A stretch of 64,000 nt of DNA from Ruegeria atlantica (GCF_013032005.1 NZ_WQBE01000009.1:93730-157729); one strand, 5' to 3'; counted from the first letter of the stretch, positions 1 through 9,100 are shown. Notes: generated from the letters alone by a model not told the origin. A program made the numbers and translations.

Positions 1-1
1 T

Positions 2-1393
2 GAGAACGACCGCAACATGGCGGCCGATATGCTGGCGCGCGCCCGCGCTGCCATGGCCGAAATCGAGGATTGGGATCAGGACAGGCTGAACCGCCTGTCT
101 CAGGCCATCGCGTGGTATGCGGGGAACGAGAAAACTTTCACGCGTCTGGCCCAGCAAGGTGTGGACGAAAGCGGTATCGGAGATCGCGAAGGGCGTCCTG
201 CGAAGCGATTCAAGATTCACATGGTACTACGTGATGTCTTGCGTACGCCTTCGACGGGGATCGTCGAAGTCGACGAAGAAAAGGGGCTGGTGAAATATGC
301 CAAACCTGCCGGTGTGATCGCGTCACTGATCCCCATGACTAACCCAGCGATGACACCACCGGTGACCGGCGTTTCCGCCGCCAACGCCCGGAATGCGGTC
401 GTCTTCAGTCCACATCCGCGAACCGCCCATACCACCTTTGAAATGGTCGAGGTCATGCGCGCAGCTTGTCGTGCTGCCGGTGCCCCCGAGGACTTGTTTC
501 AATCCATTCGCAAACCGTCGATCCCATTAACGCAACATTTGATGGAGATTTGTGACCTGACGCTGGCGACGGGTGGCAAGCCCATGGTCAAAGCAGCCTA
601 CAGCTCGGGACGTCCGGCTTATGGCGTCGGCGCGGGCAATTCTTCCATCGTCATCGATGAGACAGCCGATCTGGATGTCGCCGCTCAAAACACTCGTATT
701 TCCAAGACCTCCGACTTTGGGTCAGGCTGTTCGGCGGACGGCAACATCATCATCCAACGCTCGGTTTACGACGATATGGTCAAGGCACTTCAAGCCGAAG
801 GCGGTTACCTGTGTTCGGACGAAGAGAAGGCAATGCTCGAAGCGGCCATGTGGGATGAGAAGGGCAACCGTACCTTCCCGACTATCGCCTGTCCGCCTCA
901 GCAAACGGCCAAGGTCGCCGGTTTCTCGATCGCCGAAGATCGCAAATTCCTGATGGTCGAAAATCAGGGGCAAATCGGGCCGCAGCACAAATTCTCCAGG
1001 GAAAAACTGACCACGCTGATGGCGCTATATCACTTCGACACATTTGATGACGCGCTGGAAACGGTCAGCCAGATTTACAACACCGGGGGCAAGGGCCATT
1101 CCTGCGGCATTTACAGCCACAATGACGATCACATTGACCGGTTGGCGCGTCTGGCTCCGGTCAGCCGCATGATGGTGCGACAGCCACAATCCAAGGCCAA
1201 CGCAGGTGCCTGGACCAACGGGATGCCCATGACCAGCAGCCTGGGTTGCGGCATCTGGGGCGGCAACATCACCAATGAAAACGTCACCATGAAACACATG
1301 ATGAACTACACCTGGGTCAGCCGTCCTATCCCCGAGGATCGCCCCTCGGAGCCGGACCTGTTCGGTGAGTTCTTCGGGCAGGAGGTCGCGTGA
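2..1393 (+). CDS. Acylating aldehyde dehydrogenase, sulfoacetaldehyde dehydrogenase-like (5' partial)
   Basis: The frame is open to the left edge of the window, so the true start lies upstream; the first in-window ATG is at 17. It is an aldehyde dehydrogenase superfamily protein of the CoA-acylating type (as in SauS, EutE and AdhE N-termini), which turns an aldehyde, CoA and NAD(P)+ into an acyl-CoA. The catalytic cysteine lies in the motif SDFGSGCSADGN (Cys238 counted from the ATG at 17). The sequence most resembles sulfoacetaldehyde dehydrogenase (acylating) from memory of the family, but the substrate cannot be fixed from sequence alone. It overlaps the next gene (TGATG), so it is translationally coupled to a ThDP enzyme that could supply the aldehyde by decarboxylating a 2-oxo acid. 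Confidence 0.8.
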   Translation, partial: ENDRNMAADMLARARAAMAEIEDWDQDRLNRLSQAIAWYAGNEKTFTRLAQQGVDESGIGDREGRPAKRFKIHMVLRDVLRTPSTGIVEVDEEKGLVKYAKPAGVIASLIPMTNPAMTPPVTGVSAANARNAVVFSPHPRTAHTTFEMVEVMRAACRAAGAPEDLFQSIRKPSIPLTQHLMEICDLTLATGGKPMVKAAYSSGRPAYGVGAGNSSIVIDETADLDVAAQNTRISKTSDFGSGCSADGNIIIQRSVYDDMVKALQAEGGYLCSDEEKAMLEAAMWDEKGNRTFPTIACPPQQTAKVAGFSIAEDRKFLMVENQGQIGPQHKFSREKLTTLMALYHFDTFDDALETVSQIYNTGGKGHSCGIYSHNDDHIDRLARLAPVSRMMVRQPQSKANAGAWTNGMPMTSSLGCGIWGGNITNENVTMKHMMNYTWVSRPIPEDRPSEPDLFGEFFGQEVA

Positions 1394-3174
1394 TGGACGG
1401 AGCGAAACTGGACGGAAAAACCGTAGCTGAACACATTGTCGACTTCCTCGAACGCCGTGAGGTGAAGCATGTGTTCGGCCTATGCGGCCATACCAATATC
1501 GCGGTTTTAGCTGCATTGGCGGAAAGCCCAATTGATTTTGTAACGGTGCGTCATGAACAAATCGCCAGCCACGCGGCGGACGCATATGCCCGCGTGACGG
1601 GGAAGGCCTCGGTGGTGTTGTCCCATCTCTCCCCGGGGCTGACCAATTGCGCCACCGGGGTCGCCAACGCCGCACTGGACTGTATCCCGATGGTTGTGAT
1701 CGCAGGCGACATTCCCACGCATTACTACGGCAAGCATCCGCATCAGGAAGTGAACCTGCATGCAGATGCCGCTCAGTGGGAGATCTATCGACCCTTCGTA
1801 AAACGCGCCTGGCGGGTCGACCGCGCAGATTTAATGGCCGAGATTCTTGAAAAGGCGTTCCATCTGGCTGAAAGCGGTCAGCCTGGCCCCGTGTTGGTCA
1901 ACGTACCCATGGATATCTTCTCCAAGGTGATCCCGTCGGACAGTTTCGACCGTATCCGCGACAACACGCGGGCGCTCAGGAAACCGTCGATAGACGATGA
2001 AACGGCGCGTGAAATCATTGAGACACTGGTACAGGCCGAAAACCCGGTCGCCTATGTCGGCGGTGGTATCCTGCTGGCGCAAGCCAGCGAAGAGTTGCGC
2101 GAATTCGTTGAACATATGGGCCTGCCAGTCGCGCATTCCCTGATGGGTAAAGGTGCGTTGCGGGACGACCATCCGCTTGTGCTGGGCATGACTGGTTTTT
2201 GGGGCACCGAGCTGGTTAATCAGACCTGCCTGAATGCCGACTACATTTTTGCCGTTGGGACCCGTTTCAAGGAAGCTGATTGCTCCAGTTGGTATCCCGG
2301 CTACACGTTCAACATTCCCGGCTCCAAGGTTATTCATATCGACATCGAACCGCAGGAGATCGGGCGGAACTATCCGACCGAGATCGGCGTAATCGCGGAC
2401 GCCAAGGCCGCGCTTCGTGTGCTTATTCGGGTGGCCCGCGAGATGTATCCAGAGGGTTTCAGACGCCCCGCGTTGGAAAAAAAGATCGCTGACTTCCGAA
2501 CAAACTTCAAAACGCGCAATGTGGAAATGGCAACTTCAACTGCGTTTCCGATGATGCCCGAGCGCATTCTTGCGGATACCCGAAAAGCGCTGCCTGAAGA
2601 TGCCATCATCACGACGGACGTTGGGTGGAACAAAAACGGTGTCGGACAACAGTTTGATATCCTGACTCCGGGCTCAATCCTGACCCCGGGTGGTTTTGCC
2701 ACGATGGGTTTTGGCCCTCCGGGTGCGATCGGCGCGAAACTGGCGGCACCTGATCGTGTGGTGATCAGCCTGGTTGGCGATGGTGGTTTCGGTCAGAACC
2801 CGTCAATGCTGGCAACGGCCGTTGAACTTGATCTGGGCATCATCTGGCTGGTGATGAACAACAACGCTTTCGGAACTATCGCTGGCCTTCAAAAAGCGCA
2901 TTACGGTCTGACCTATGGAACCACATTCCCCGGATCAGCCGCCGCACCCGCAAACGGACCGGGCTATGCCGACATAGCGCGAGCCTACGGTGCAGAAGGG
3001 CACAGACTCAGCGCTGCCGACGAACTGTTGCCCGCACTGGAAGCGGCAATCGCCAGTGGCAAGCCAACCGTGCTCGATGTGCCAATGATCAACAACCCGA
3101 CACCAACGACCGGACATTGGAACATCCTCGACATCTATTCGCCAGACAGGGATGTTTCGCACGTTGCAACCTAA
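1393..3174 (+). CDS. Thiamine-diphosphate enzyme of the acetolactate synthase / decarboxylase family
   Basis: This 593-residue protein has the three-domain layout of the acetolactate synthase superfamily. An N-terminal pyrimidine-binding domain carries the catalytic glutamate in the segment TVRHEQIASHAADAYARVTG (about residue 55). A central domain follows, then a C-terminal ThDP/Mg domain with GDGGFGQNP (about residue 462) and a downstream NNN (xMNNNAFG). The start is the ATG overlapping the dehydrogenase stop; a GGAGG lies 8 bases upstream, and a GTG one codon earlier is the alternative. It is not the Xsc sulfoacetaldehyde acetyltransferase, whose N-terminus differs. Inference: it decarboxylates a 2-oxo acid, or makes or cleaves a C-C bond, to yield the aldehyde used by the upstream acylating dehydrogenase. 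Substrate unknown. Confidence 0.75.
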   Translation: MDGAKLDGKTVAEHIVDFLERREVKHVFGLCGHTNIAVLAALAESPIDFVTVRHEQIASHAADAYARVTGKASVVLSHLSPGLTNCATGVANAALDCIPMVVIAGDIPTHYYGKHPHQEVNLHADAAQWEIYRPFVKRAWRVDRADLMAEILEKAFHLAESGQPGPVLVNVPMDIFSKVIPSDSFDRIRDNTRALRKPSIDDETAREIIETLVQAENPVAYVGGGILLAQASEELREFVEHMGLPVAHSLMGKGALRDDHPLVLGMTGFWGTELVNQTCLNADYIFAVGTRFKEADCSSWYPGYTFNIPGSKVIHIDIEPQEIGRNYPTEIGVIADAKAALRVLIRVAREMYPEGFRRPALEKKIADFRTNFKTRNVEMATSTAFPMMPERILADTRKALPEDAIITTDVGWNKNGVGQQFDILTPGSILTPGGFATMGFGPPGAIGAKLAAPDRVVISLVGDGGFGQNPSMLATAVELDLGIIWLVMNNNAFGTIAGLQKAHYGLTYGTTFPGSAAAPANGPGYADIARAYGAEGHRLSAADELLPALEAAIASGKPTVLDVPMINNPTPTTGHWNILDIYSPDRDVSHVAT

Positions 3175-4236
3175 AGCAATTTAGAGTGTGCGATCCGCCT
3201 ATGCATACGGCTTTTGCCTGTATCGGTTAAACAGAAGGGCAATTGCCGCTGTGCGATGGCTTCAGATTGATGGAAAACCTTTGAGTCGCAAATGGCAAGA
3301 CTCGTGCGTCGTGCTTTTTAAGGGAAATTAAAAATCAAAGATTTAGATGTCGCCGAATGGCAAAACTATGTGTCGCCTGACATTTCCTGTTGAACGTCAC
3401 ACGAACCTGACCCAACCGTCACAGTTGGACCAGAAACGGGGTGAACGTTCGACTTCGGAAGGCACCCCCGATGTTGGACATCAATTGATTTTGGCCTCTG
3501 CGTCTTAAACTGACCCCAAATTCCCATTTTAATTCTCCCGCAGAGGGTTTCGTTTGATCTGGCTTCCCTTTTGGAAAATCTGGGCTGATTTGCAGATCAG
3601 ACAGCGAAGCTGCCTGTTTCGGCCGATCTGCCACGTGGCGAACGCGGGAGGGGGCGAGGCAATGTTATTCGATAGGGGTGGTGCGGCCCGCAGGCATAGC
3701 CGAGGACACGGTCCTGTCTAATAGCGTTGCCCGAGGGGGAGGGCCGCGCCCTCACCCTGACGGCCAAGGGCGTTTGGCTTGTCCAAATCCCGCTGGCCCA
3801 CGAAAGGGAGGTGATGGGAAAGAGGGCTTACCGCTATTTGCGATCGAAACCTTCTGTCAAACTTCATAAAGTAATTGTGGCCACTTTGCTGCCATTCGCC
3901 GCGTTTGCAGCCTAGACATCAATCTGCGTCCGCTTTGTGCGCATCAGCGGGCTTTGTGGCACAGGGAACTTCCTTGACTCTATGCTGGGTAAGAACCACA
4001 AGAGTGCATTGGTGAAATTCACTCGTCGTCGCAATGCTGCCGACTTCGACGATCCAATGGCCTTCATAGTAGCTGTAGCATGTACCCCAGCTTAGGAACG
4101 GGTTCCGCTGGGGTGTTCGAAACGAACTCGTTACTCGCAAACGTTCGCAGTTGTTTCCTGATATTTTTCAGACGACGAACGACACATGAAAGAAGGCAAA
4201 ACATGAACAATACTTGGCTCATAAACTGCGTGTCTG
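3175..4236. other. Long stretch without a convincing gene
   Basis: No frame here has the length, start signal or composition of a gene. The stretch contains one copy of a 192-bp dispersed repeat (3389-3580). Short open frames at 3727-3915 (+) and 3919-4140 (-) have no recognisable family or ribosome binding site; the second encodes an aromatic- and Cys-containing peptide that could be a remnant. The region reads like a graveyard between two transcription units. Confidence 0.5.
3389..3580. repeat. 192-bp dispersed repeat, copy A
   Basis: This segment matches 26409-26600 over its whole length with no net insertion or deletion. The first 50 bases are identical and the remainder diverges moderately. 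The function is unknown. It carries no intact transposase and I see no terminal inverted repeats. Both copies lie in gene-poor intervals next to the end of a gene. Confidence 0.85.
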
Positions 4237-5041
4237 ATGCCCGATAGGCCCGACCCCAGGCACCGCTTTAACCTGACTTCAATCAAACGTACGCGCGATG
4301 TTTCGTGTTTGATTTTGACATTTTTCGTGTTGATTTCGGGAACGCAGCTTTCAGCTCAGGTCGCGCCTGCAACCTCTCAATTGGCAGGAAATTCTGGCGG
4401 ATCGGTTTGTGACGAAGGTTACGAAAACAGGGGCGGATCGTGCCTAAAAGACAACGTACCTGAAAACGCATATTCGACAGGCAACTCCTATGGCCAAGGC
4501 TGGGAGTGCAACCATGGTTTCCGGGGTGTCGGGGGCATTTGTGAGGAAACAGAAGTTCCTGAAAATGCCTACCTCGTTTCTACGGGAGACCGCTGGAAAT
4601 GCAATCGGCTGTTCCGGCGTTTCGGAGAGGAATGTGAAGAAGTGATTGCGCCGGAAAACGGATTCGTTGAAACCCGATTTGGCGTGCAGGAAACACATTG
4701 CAACTGGGGATTTCGCAAAGATGGCCTGGATTGTGTTACAATAGATGTCCCCCGAAACGGCCACCTAACCGACAAAAAACAGCAAGGATGGCTGGGTGTG
4801 CCTCAGAGGATTTAGATCAGTAGAGAGTCGTTGCGAGCCTGTAGCCATTCCGGATCACGCATATCTTGCGTCTGACACCTATTCTGGGTGGAAATGCGAG
4901 CGTGGTTTCCGCGCAAGTCGAAACACGTGTATTGCAATCATCGTCCCATCAAATGCTCATTTGAATCGAAGAAGTGATGGGTGGGAATGCAATCAACCCT
5001 TTAAACGTCAGAACGATACATGTGCTGAAAACTTGCCGTGA
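4237..5041 (+). pseudogene. Secreted cysteine-rich tandem-repeat protein, frameshifted
   Basis: Two adjacent frames (4237-4815 and 4796-5041) are halves of one gene. The protein has a hydrophobic signal segment (about residues 23-40, ending near LSAQ). About seven imperfect 30-35-residue units follow with the pattern W-x-C-x2-G-F-x(5-7)-C-x(4-6)-P-x-N-A-x-L; the Cys pairs probably form disulfides after export. Frame changes in the run of six A at 4774-4779. Removing one A restores D-K-N-S-K-D-G-W-V-C-L-R-G-F-R, exactly the expected repeat register. The gene is therefore a recent pseudogene, a phase-variable gene, or an assembly error. I do not know a function for this repeat family. A small membrane protein and a winged-helix-like gene follow closely. 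Confidence 0.7.
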
Positions 5042-5094
5042 CAATGGGCTGTTGAAATTCACCGTCGCCCTGACAGAGTAGGAAGGATCAAACT

Positions 5095-5231
5095 GTGACT
5101 CTAGACTCGATTGACGAAAATCTGGGCAAAAGGCTCAAAGCTGAAAGGGTTCGCCTCTTAACTTACGGCATCAAATTTTTTATCGCGTCAGTTTTTTTGT
5201 AGCGGCGGTTGTCTTTGTAGTGTTTTTCTGA
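5095..5231 (+). pseudogene. Small single-span membrane protein, frameshifted in a T tract
   Basis: A GTG start at 5095 has a good Shine-Dalgarno (AGGAAGGA, 5079-5086). As read, the frame ends at 5202 after 35 residues, in the middle of a hydrophobic segment. Adding one T to the run of seven at 5192-5198 extends it to about 45 residues with a complete transmembrane helix (V-F-F-V-A-A-V-V-F-V-V-F-F). The frame then ends at a TGA (5229-5231) that overlaps the ATG of the next gene. That perfect coupling argues the longer product is the real one. The N-terminal part is charged (DENLGKRLKAERVR) and probably cytoplasmic. Function unknown. Confidence 0.55.
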
Positions 5232-5920
5232 TGCGCAATCGAACCCCTCAAGTCAGTCTTCAGAGCGCAAGGACGTCAGTTCTTGGTATGGAGCAGCGAG
5301 AATTTCAGGACCGCAGTGTTCGAGAGTCGCGAAATGCAGACGTATCCGGAGTTATTGAAGAAGAGTTCGGAAAATACCTGATAAAAGCCGGCCTTCTAAG
5401 CGGCAACAGCGTTGCACGGGCGTTCCCCAAGCCACCGGCTAAAACACAAACCATGATTGCTGACGCAGTTGGCGAAACACCGGCAATGGCTATCGAGGCG
5501 TTAAAGGAAATTCTTGAAGAACGTGACCGGAAACGCAGCGGTCAACGCCGTCTGAAAGGAAACTCCGGGACTCATGTTCCCAGCGAAAGAGAATACACAG
5601 AAGCATTGCGCCAAGTCCGGTTTACACCGGCGCAGGTTGCGATGCTCAGGGCGCTGTCAATCGCAGGAAAGGAAGGTCTGACTGTTGGCCAGCTCTCTCA
5701 GGCAGCAGGCCACAAATCGCGCGGGGCATCCCTCAAGTCCTTCAAAAAAGTGGGGCTGTTAATCGCTGAATACCTTGATCTCGATCTTCCCGAAACCGGA
5801 TCGGAAGAGAATGATGGCGCTGCTCAGATACTGGCGTTTTCTCATATTGAAAATGGCGATGAACCAGCAACTTGGATCATGCATGAGGAACTGCGCGGCG
5901 CTGTTCGTTCGGAACTTTGA
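5231..5920 (+). CDS. Uncharacterised protein with a C-terminal winged-helix-like region
   Basis: This is a 229-residue soluble protein. Residues about 130-190 (FTPAQVAMLRALSIAGKEG followed by LTVGQLSQAAGHKSRGASL) have the look of a winged helix-turn-helix, with a hydrophobic LLIAEYLDLDL strand after it. The N-terminal third is charged and includes a helix-rich KEILEERDRKRSGQRR stretch. The ATG at 5231 overlaps the restored stop of the preceding small membrane protein; an internal Met at 5288 is an alternative start. No catalytic motif is visible. It may be a DNA-binding partner of the preceding genes, but that is inference from position only. No family recognised. Confidence 0.6.
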   Translation: MRNRTPQVSLQSARTSVLGMEQREFQDRSVRESRNADVSGVIEEEFGKYLIKAGLLSGNSVARAFPKPPAKTQTMIADAVGETPAMAIEALKEILEERDRKRSGQRRLKGNSGTHVPSEREYTEALRQVRFTPAQVAMLRALSIAGKEGLTVGQLSQAAGHKSRGASLKSFKKVGLLIAEYLDLDLPETGSEENDGAAQILAFSHIENGDEPATWIMHEELRGAVRSEL

Positions 5921-5994
5921 TGTACGTGCCAGCGCCCGCTGTCGAACGGGATTCCGAATCTGACCAAAAGCTCGAAAGGTTGCACAAGTAGTTT

Positions 5995-6243
5995 ATGCTA
6001 GAGAAAAGACCATACCCGCTGGAATTGATCTACGTACCTGTAAAACGTGCAAAAACACTTGATCAGAATAAAGTTCTGACGCTTGCCGAAGATATATTGA
6101 AGAACGGTCAGAAGACCCCGATCCAATTGCGCGCCGACAGCAAGAGGTTCGTGTTGATCGAAGGTCTGCACCGATTAGAGGCCATTCGCGCCCTCGGTGG
6201 TGACACAATTGAAGCCTACCTGGTGCGTGCCAGATTGCACTGA
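5995..6243 (+). CDS. ParB/Srx-fold mini-protein
   Basis: This 82-residue protein matches the ParB N-terminal nuclease-like fold. It has an LIYVPVKRAKTLD opening strand, the helix ...VLTLAEDILKNGQKTPI, the strand ...LIEGLHRLEAIRALGGDTI that corresponds to the GE(R/H)R-type box, and a final strand. In this box the usual G-E-x-R reads E-G-L-H-R-L, which places His and Arg for nucleotide or phosphate binding. It lacks the DNA-binding and dimerisation domains of chromosome-partitioning ParB, so a role in segregation is unlikely. Such short stand-alone ParBc proteins are common in Roseobacters; their function is not established. No strong ribosome binding site precedes the ATG. Confidence 0.6.
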   Translation: MLEKRPYPLELIYVPVKRAKTLDQNKVLTLAEDILKNGQKTPIQLRADSKRFVLIEGLHRLEAIRALGGDTIEAYLVRARLH

Positions 6244-6323
6244 CAATTCCTTGGAACCGGCAACTTCCCGACCAAACCGGCCGAGTGCGGCTACGGCTAT
6301 TAAATGATCGGGAACGGCGGCTA

Positions 6324-6380
6324 AGGGCTCAATCTGCTTGTCCAAACTCGCCATAGAGAAAGTCGGCAACGAGACCAAAG
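6324..6380. repeat. 57-bp dispersed repeat, copy A
   Basis: About 84 percent identical to 39304-39359, with one single-base gap. It ends exactly next to the stop codon of the DMT transporter gene. It could be a remnant of a mobile or shared 3' region. Function unknown. Confidence 0.6.
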
Positions 6381-7316
6381 TTACCTCTCAGGCTCCTTGC
6401 TGATCACGGTCGTCACAGTTCGAGTTGAGCGACTTTGAGTGAGAGCTATCGCACCCAAAACCAGCGCGCAGGCCAGCGCCTGTGTACCCGTGATTACTTC
6501 ACCGAATGCAAGAACGCCAACAGCAAACATCGTGGGTAGTTCAATACTTCCGACTACAGCAGTGCGCGCTGCCCCAATAATAGGCGAACAGATCGTGTAA
6601 ATCAGTTGCGGAATTAGCGCCGTCACAAGGCCCAACCCGACAACTAGAACCCAGTCGTCCCCACTTTCTGGTAGAATTTCGCCGACGTCGGATGAAAGAA
6701 TGAGAGGGGCAAGGCCAATGACCGACCCAAGCGAGACTGACGCCATTCTGGCTAAAGGCGCAATACGTGACAGGCGGTGCACGAGAACACATATGCCGAA
6801 GCCAAAACCGAAAGGTGCCGCTAATGAGACGAGAAGGATTGGAATTTGGTCCGGTGGCACAGATGCCGGAGAACCTGCGAATATCGCAGCAGCGACGATC
6901 AATCCAGCCGCAACAAAGCTGCGCCGCGTTGGTTGATCACCAAAAAGCGCCCATGCGATGGCAATCGTAAACACCGGATAGGTCATGTAGAGTACGCCAA
7001 CCGTCGATGCAGGAACAGTCTCAAGAGCAGTAACATAGCCGACCCAGCCAAGACCCATCACTGCGCCCGCAACCATACCCCAGACGATTTCTCGCCACTT
7101 TGAGTGATGCATTACAAGTGCGGGCAAAAGGACAACAGCTGCCAAGATGTACCGATAAAAGGCAACCGCATAGGGAGCGAGACCCTGATCGGTGAGCCCA
7201 CGGCTAAAATAGGGTACAAGGCCAAAACAGATGGATGCAAAAAGCACACCAACGACCGCAAGGGCATAGGGTATGGCGTTCCGCTTGGCTGAGGTTAGTT
7301 GGTTCATTGCTGACAA
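6381..7316 (-). CDS. EamA/DMT family transporter
   Basis: A 311-residue integral membrane protein with about ten hydrophobic helices arranged as two EamA repeats (roughly residues 17-145 and 160-295), typical of drug/metabolite transporters of the 10-TMS type. The Y-x-T-Y-P-V-F segment after TM4 and the ...GA-x-RTAVVGSIELP stretch before TM9 are family-like. These proteins export amino acids, nucleobases or other small metabolites across the inner membrane; the substrate is not predictable here. It stands alone, with a 57-bp dispersed repeat directly at its 3' end and a 270-bp gap upstream. The first two Met codons (residues 1 and 4) are equally possible starts. Confidence 0.85.
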   Translation of the reverse strand: MSAMNQLTSAKRNAIPYALAVVGVLFASICFGLVPYFSRGLTDQGLAPYAVAFYRYILAAVVLLPALVMHHSKWREIVWGMVAGAVMGLGWVGYVTALETVPASTVGVLYMTYPVFTIAIAWALFGDQPTRRSFVAAGLIVAAAIFAGSPASVPPDQIPILLVSLAAPFGFGFGICVLVHRLSRIAPLARMASVSLGSVIGLAPLILSSDVGEILPESGDDWVLVVGLGLVTALIPQLIYTICSPIIGAARTAVVGSIELPTMFAVGVLAFGEVITGTQALACALVLGAIALTQSRSTRTVTTVISKEPER

Positions 7317-7587
7317 CTAACACGCTATGCTGCGGTTGACATCGTCAAGACAAATGAACGGCAACTTTGTACGCGTTCGCGACCGGCTGCATGAGCGAAA
7401 GACCGAGGTGTGATCAAGGTCTGGTAAGGGCTCATCGCAGGTCCGCAATCGTTCTGTGAGCTTAAAGATCTAGCGATCAGTCTAGTGGCGAACATGGCAA
7501 AGAGCGAATGCTGGCTTGGAAGTCCTGGATAAATACCTGGAGAATATTAGAGAAAATCTGTGATGTCTTTCGCACTTCGATAACGGA

Positions 7588-8046
7588 TTACTTGCTGGCG
7601 ATCTTCTTGCAAATTCGGATGATGTCGTCTGCCTCATGTTGAGTAAGGCCAATTTGGGAAAAGACTTCAGATGATATCCCGCAGCTTTTTATCCAGATGC
7701 TGCGTCCTGTTTCAGTTAGAGTGACAATCTTCTGGCGCTCGTTCCCGTCCCGCGTCTCACGCCGTAACAGATCTTTTTCCTCAAGGCGCCGCAACAACGG
7801 CGTCATTGTCGCTCCGGATACGTCAAGCCGTTTTGCCAAAGTGGAAATGGAGACACCATCCTCTTCGGACAATGCCATCAAGACCAAATACTGGGTGTAA
7901 GTTAGTCCCTGGGCCTTCAGAAGTATCTGGTAAAGCTGCTCTATCTTGTGCGAGGCCGCGTAGACCGCAAAACACAACTGATTGTCTAGCCGAACATCTT
8001 CGTCGGTCTCAGGCTTTTTCGTCTTGGGCACGATGGCGACTTTCAT
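7588..8046 (-). CDS. ohrR: MarR-family regulator of OhrR type
   Basis: This 152-residue winged-helix repressor has the OhrR signature at its N-terminus (LDNQLCFAVYAASHKIEQLY), with the peroxidatic cysteine at residue 25. The wHTH follows (YTQYLVLMALSEEDGVSI..LAKRLDVSGATMTPLLRRLEEKDLL). In the OhrR family an organic peroxide or hypochlorite oxidises this Cys and releases the operator. The ATG at 8046 was chosen; upstream in-frame extension would need a TTG start. It is divergent from a periplasmic catalase-related gene, with a palindromic operator between them (8102-8116). That suggests it controls the two SrpA-like genes rather than an ohr gene, which is absent here. Confidence 0.8.
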   Translation of the reverse strand: MKVAIVPKTKKPETDEDVRLDNQLCFAVYAASHKIEQLYQILLKAQGLTYTQYLVLMALSEEDGVSISTLAKRLDVSGATMTPLLRRLEEKDLLRRETRDGNERQKIVTLTETGRSIWIKSCGISSEVFSQIGLTQHEADDIIRICKKIASK

Positions 8047-8101
8047 TTTTGATCTCGGGCACTTTTTAGCATCTGAAGTTTTTACTTGCAAATAATTAGG
8101 A

Positions 8102-8116
8102 AGCTAAATATTAGCT
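8102..8116. promoter_or_regulatory. Probable OhrR operator
   Basis: Perfect inverted repeat AGCTAA-ATA-TTAGCT in the AT-rich divergent promoter between the OhrR-type regulator and the first catalase-related gene. Outer arms TTGCA (around 8085) and TGCAA (around 8127) extend the symmetry. The assignment to the adjacent regulator is inferred from position. Confidence 0.6.
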
Positions 8117-8143
8117 AGCAAATAAATGCAAATGGAGGATGTA

Positions 8144-9100
8144 ATGATCAGACGCAGCATTATAGCTATTGGCATTTCTGTGGGGGCGACACCTGCCGTC
8201 GCAGAAGGTGACTTTGACTTTGAGAAGGGTTTCGCTGCCTTCGAAGACTTGTTTGGTGTGACTGAAGGTAAACGCCGCAATCACACCAAAGGATTTTGCG
8301 TTGAGGGCACGCTTACACCCTTAGACGAGACGATTGAAACGTACTCCAACAGCACTTTGTTCACTAGTGAATCTTCGGTTATTGCTCGGGTGTCCCACAA
8401 GGGTGGTAAGGCAAATCCAGCAGACGACAAATACGGGCTACTTGGGCTATCGATGGAGATCACGACGCCGGAGGAAGACCTGCACGTGATTGCCATGAAC
8501 ACCGAACACTTCTTTCCGGTGCCGACGAGCAAAGCGTTCATCGAACTATTGCGTGCCAAGGCCGCTGGAGCGGAAGCAACCAAGGCGTTTGCAGCCGCCA
8601 ATCCTTCATTGAAGACCTACAGCGAGTATCATGGCGCGTTGGATAAATCGCTTCGACCCCATGAGGGTACAACCTACTACAGCGTGAATTCTTTCCTCCT
8701 TGTAAATGACGCGGGTCAAGAAACTGCGATGCGATTCTATTTCCGCCCATCGGGGCAGGAGGATATCGTTGTTGACACTCACCCCGACTTCTTCATTGAA
8801 AACATGCAGGCCAATATCGCCAACGGGGGCGTGTCCTGGGACATGGTTATCGTTCTGGCTAACGCTGATGACAATGTCGAAGATCCCTCTGTTCAGTGGA
8901 CCGGCGATCACACAGAAATCGTTGCTGCGCGCTTCACAGCGAATGCTGCGATGACTGAGACTGATGGGCAGTGTGACGAGATCAACTTTGACCCGCTGAT
9001 CTTGAGCGACGGCTTTGCACCATCCAATGATCCCATGTTGAAAGCACGATCGTTGATCTACGCACATGGTGTGGGAAAACGGCTGTCTGAAAAAGAATAA
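8144..9100 (+). CDS. Exported catalase-related peroxidase (SrpA-like)
   Basis: This 318-residue haem protein has the reduced catalase core seen in SrpA-type catalase-related peroxidases (full catalases are about 480 residues or more). A short signal peptide (MIRRSIIAIGISVG..TPAVAEG) predicts periplasmic export. The distal histidine sits in NHTKGFCVEG (about residue 46). The proximal haem-ligand tyrosine is in the C-terminal RSLIYAHGVGKR. The start is set by GGAGGATGTA-ATG. These enzymes reduce organic peroxides or H2O2 with little true catalase activity. A cytosolic paralogue follows, and the OhrR-type gene is divergent, which fits induction by organic peroxide. Confidence 0.8.
   Translation: MIRRSIIAIGISVGATPAVAEGDFDFEKGFAAFEDLFGVTEGKRRNHTKGFCVEGTLTPLDETIETYSNSTLFTSESSVIARVSHKGGKANPADDKYGLLGLSMEITTPEEDLHVIAMNTEHFFPVPTSKAFIELLRAKAAGAEATKAFAAANPSLKTYSEYHGALDKSLRPHEGTTYYSVNSFLLVNDAGQETAMRFYFRPSGQEDIVVDTHPDFFIENMQANIANGGVSWDMVIVLANADDNVEDPSVQWTGDHTEIVAARFTANAAMTETDGQCDEINFDPLILSDGFAPSNDPMLKARSLIYAHGVGKRLSEKE

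Noticed and set aside
3727..3915. Short + strand frame with a hydrophobic C-terminus
   Set aside because: No ribosome binding site, no recognisable family, and composition unlike neighbouring genes; treated as part of a gene-free stretch.
3919..4140. Short - strand frame with Trp, Tyr and Cys
   Set aside because: Could be a remnant, but no start signal or family; too weak to list as a gene.
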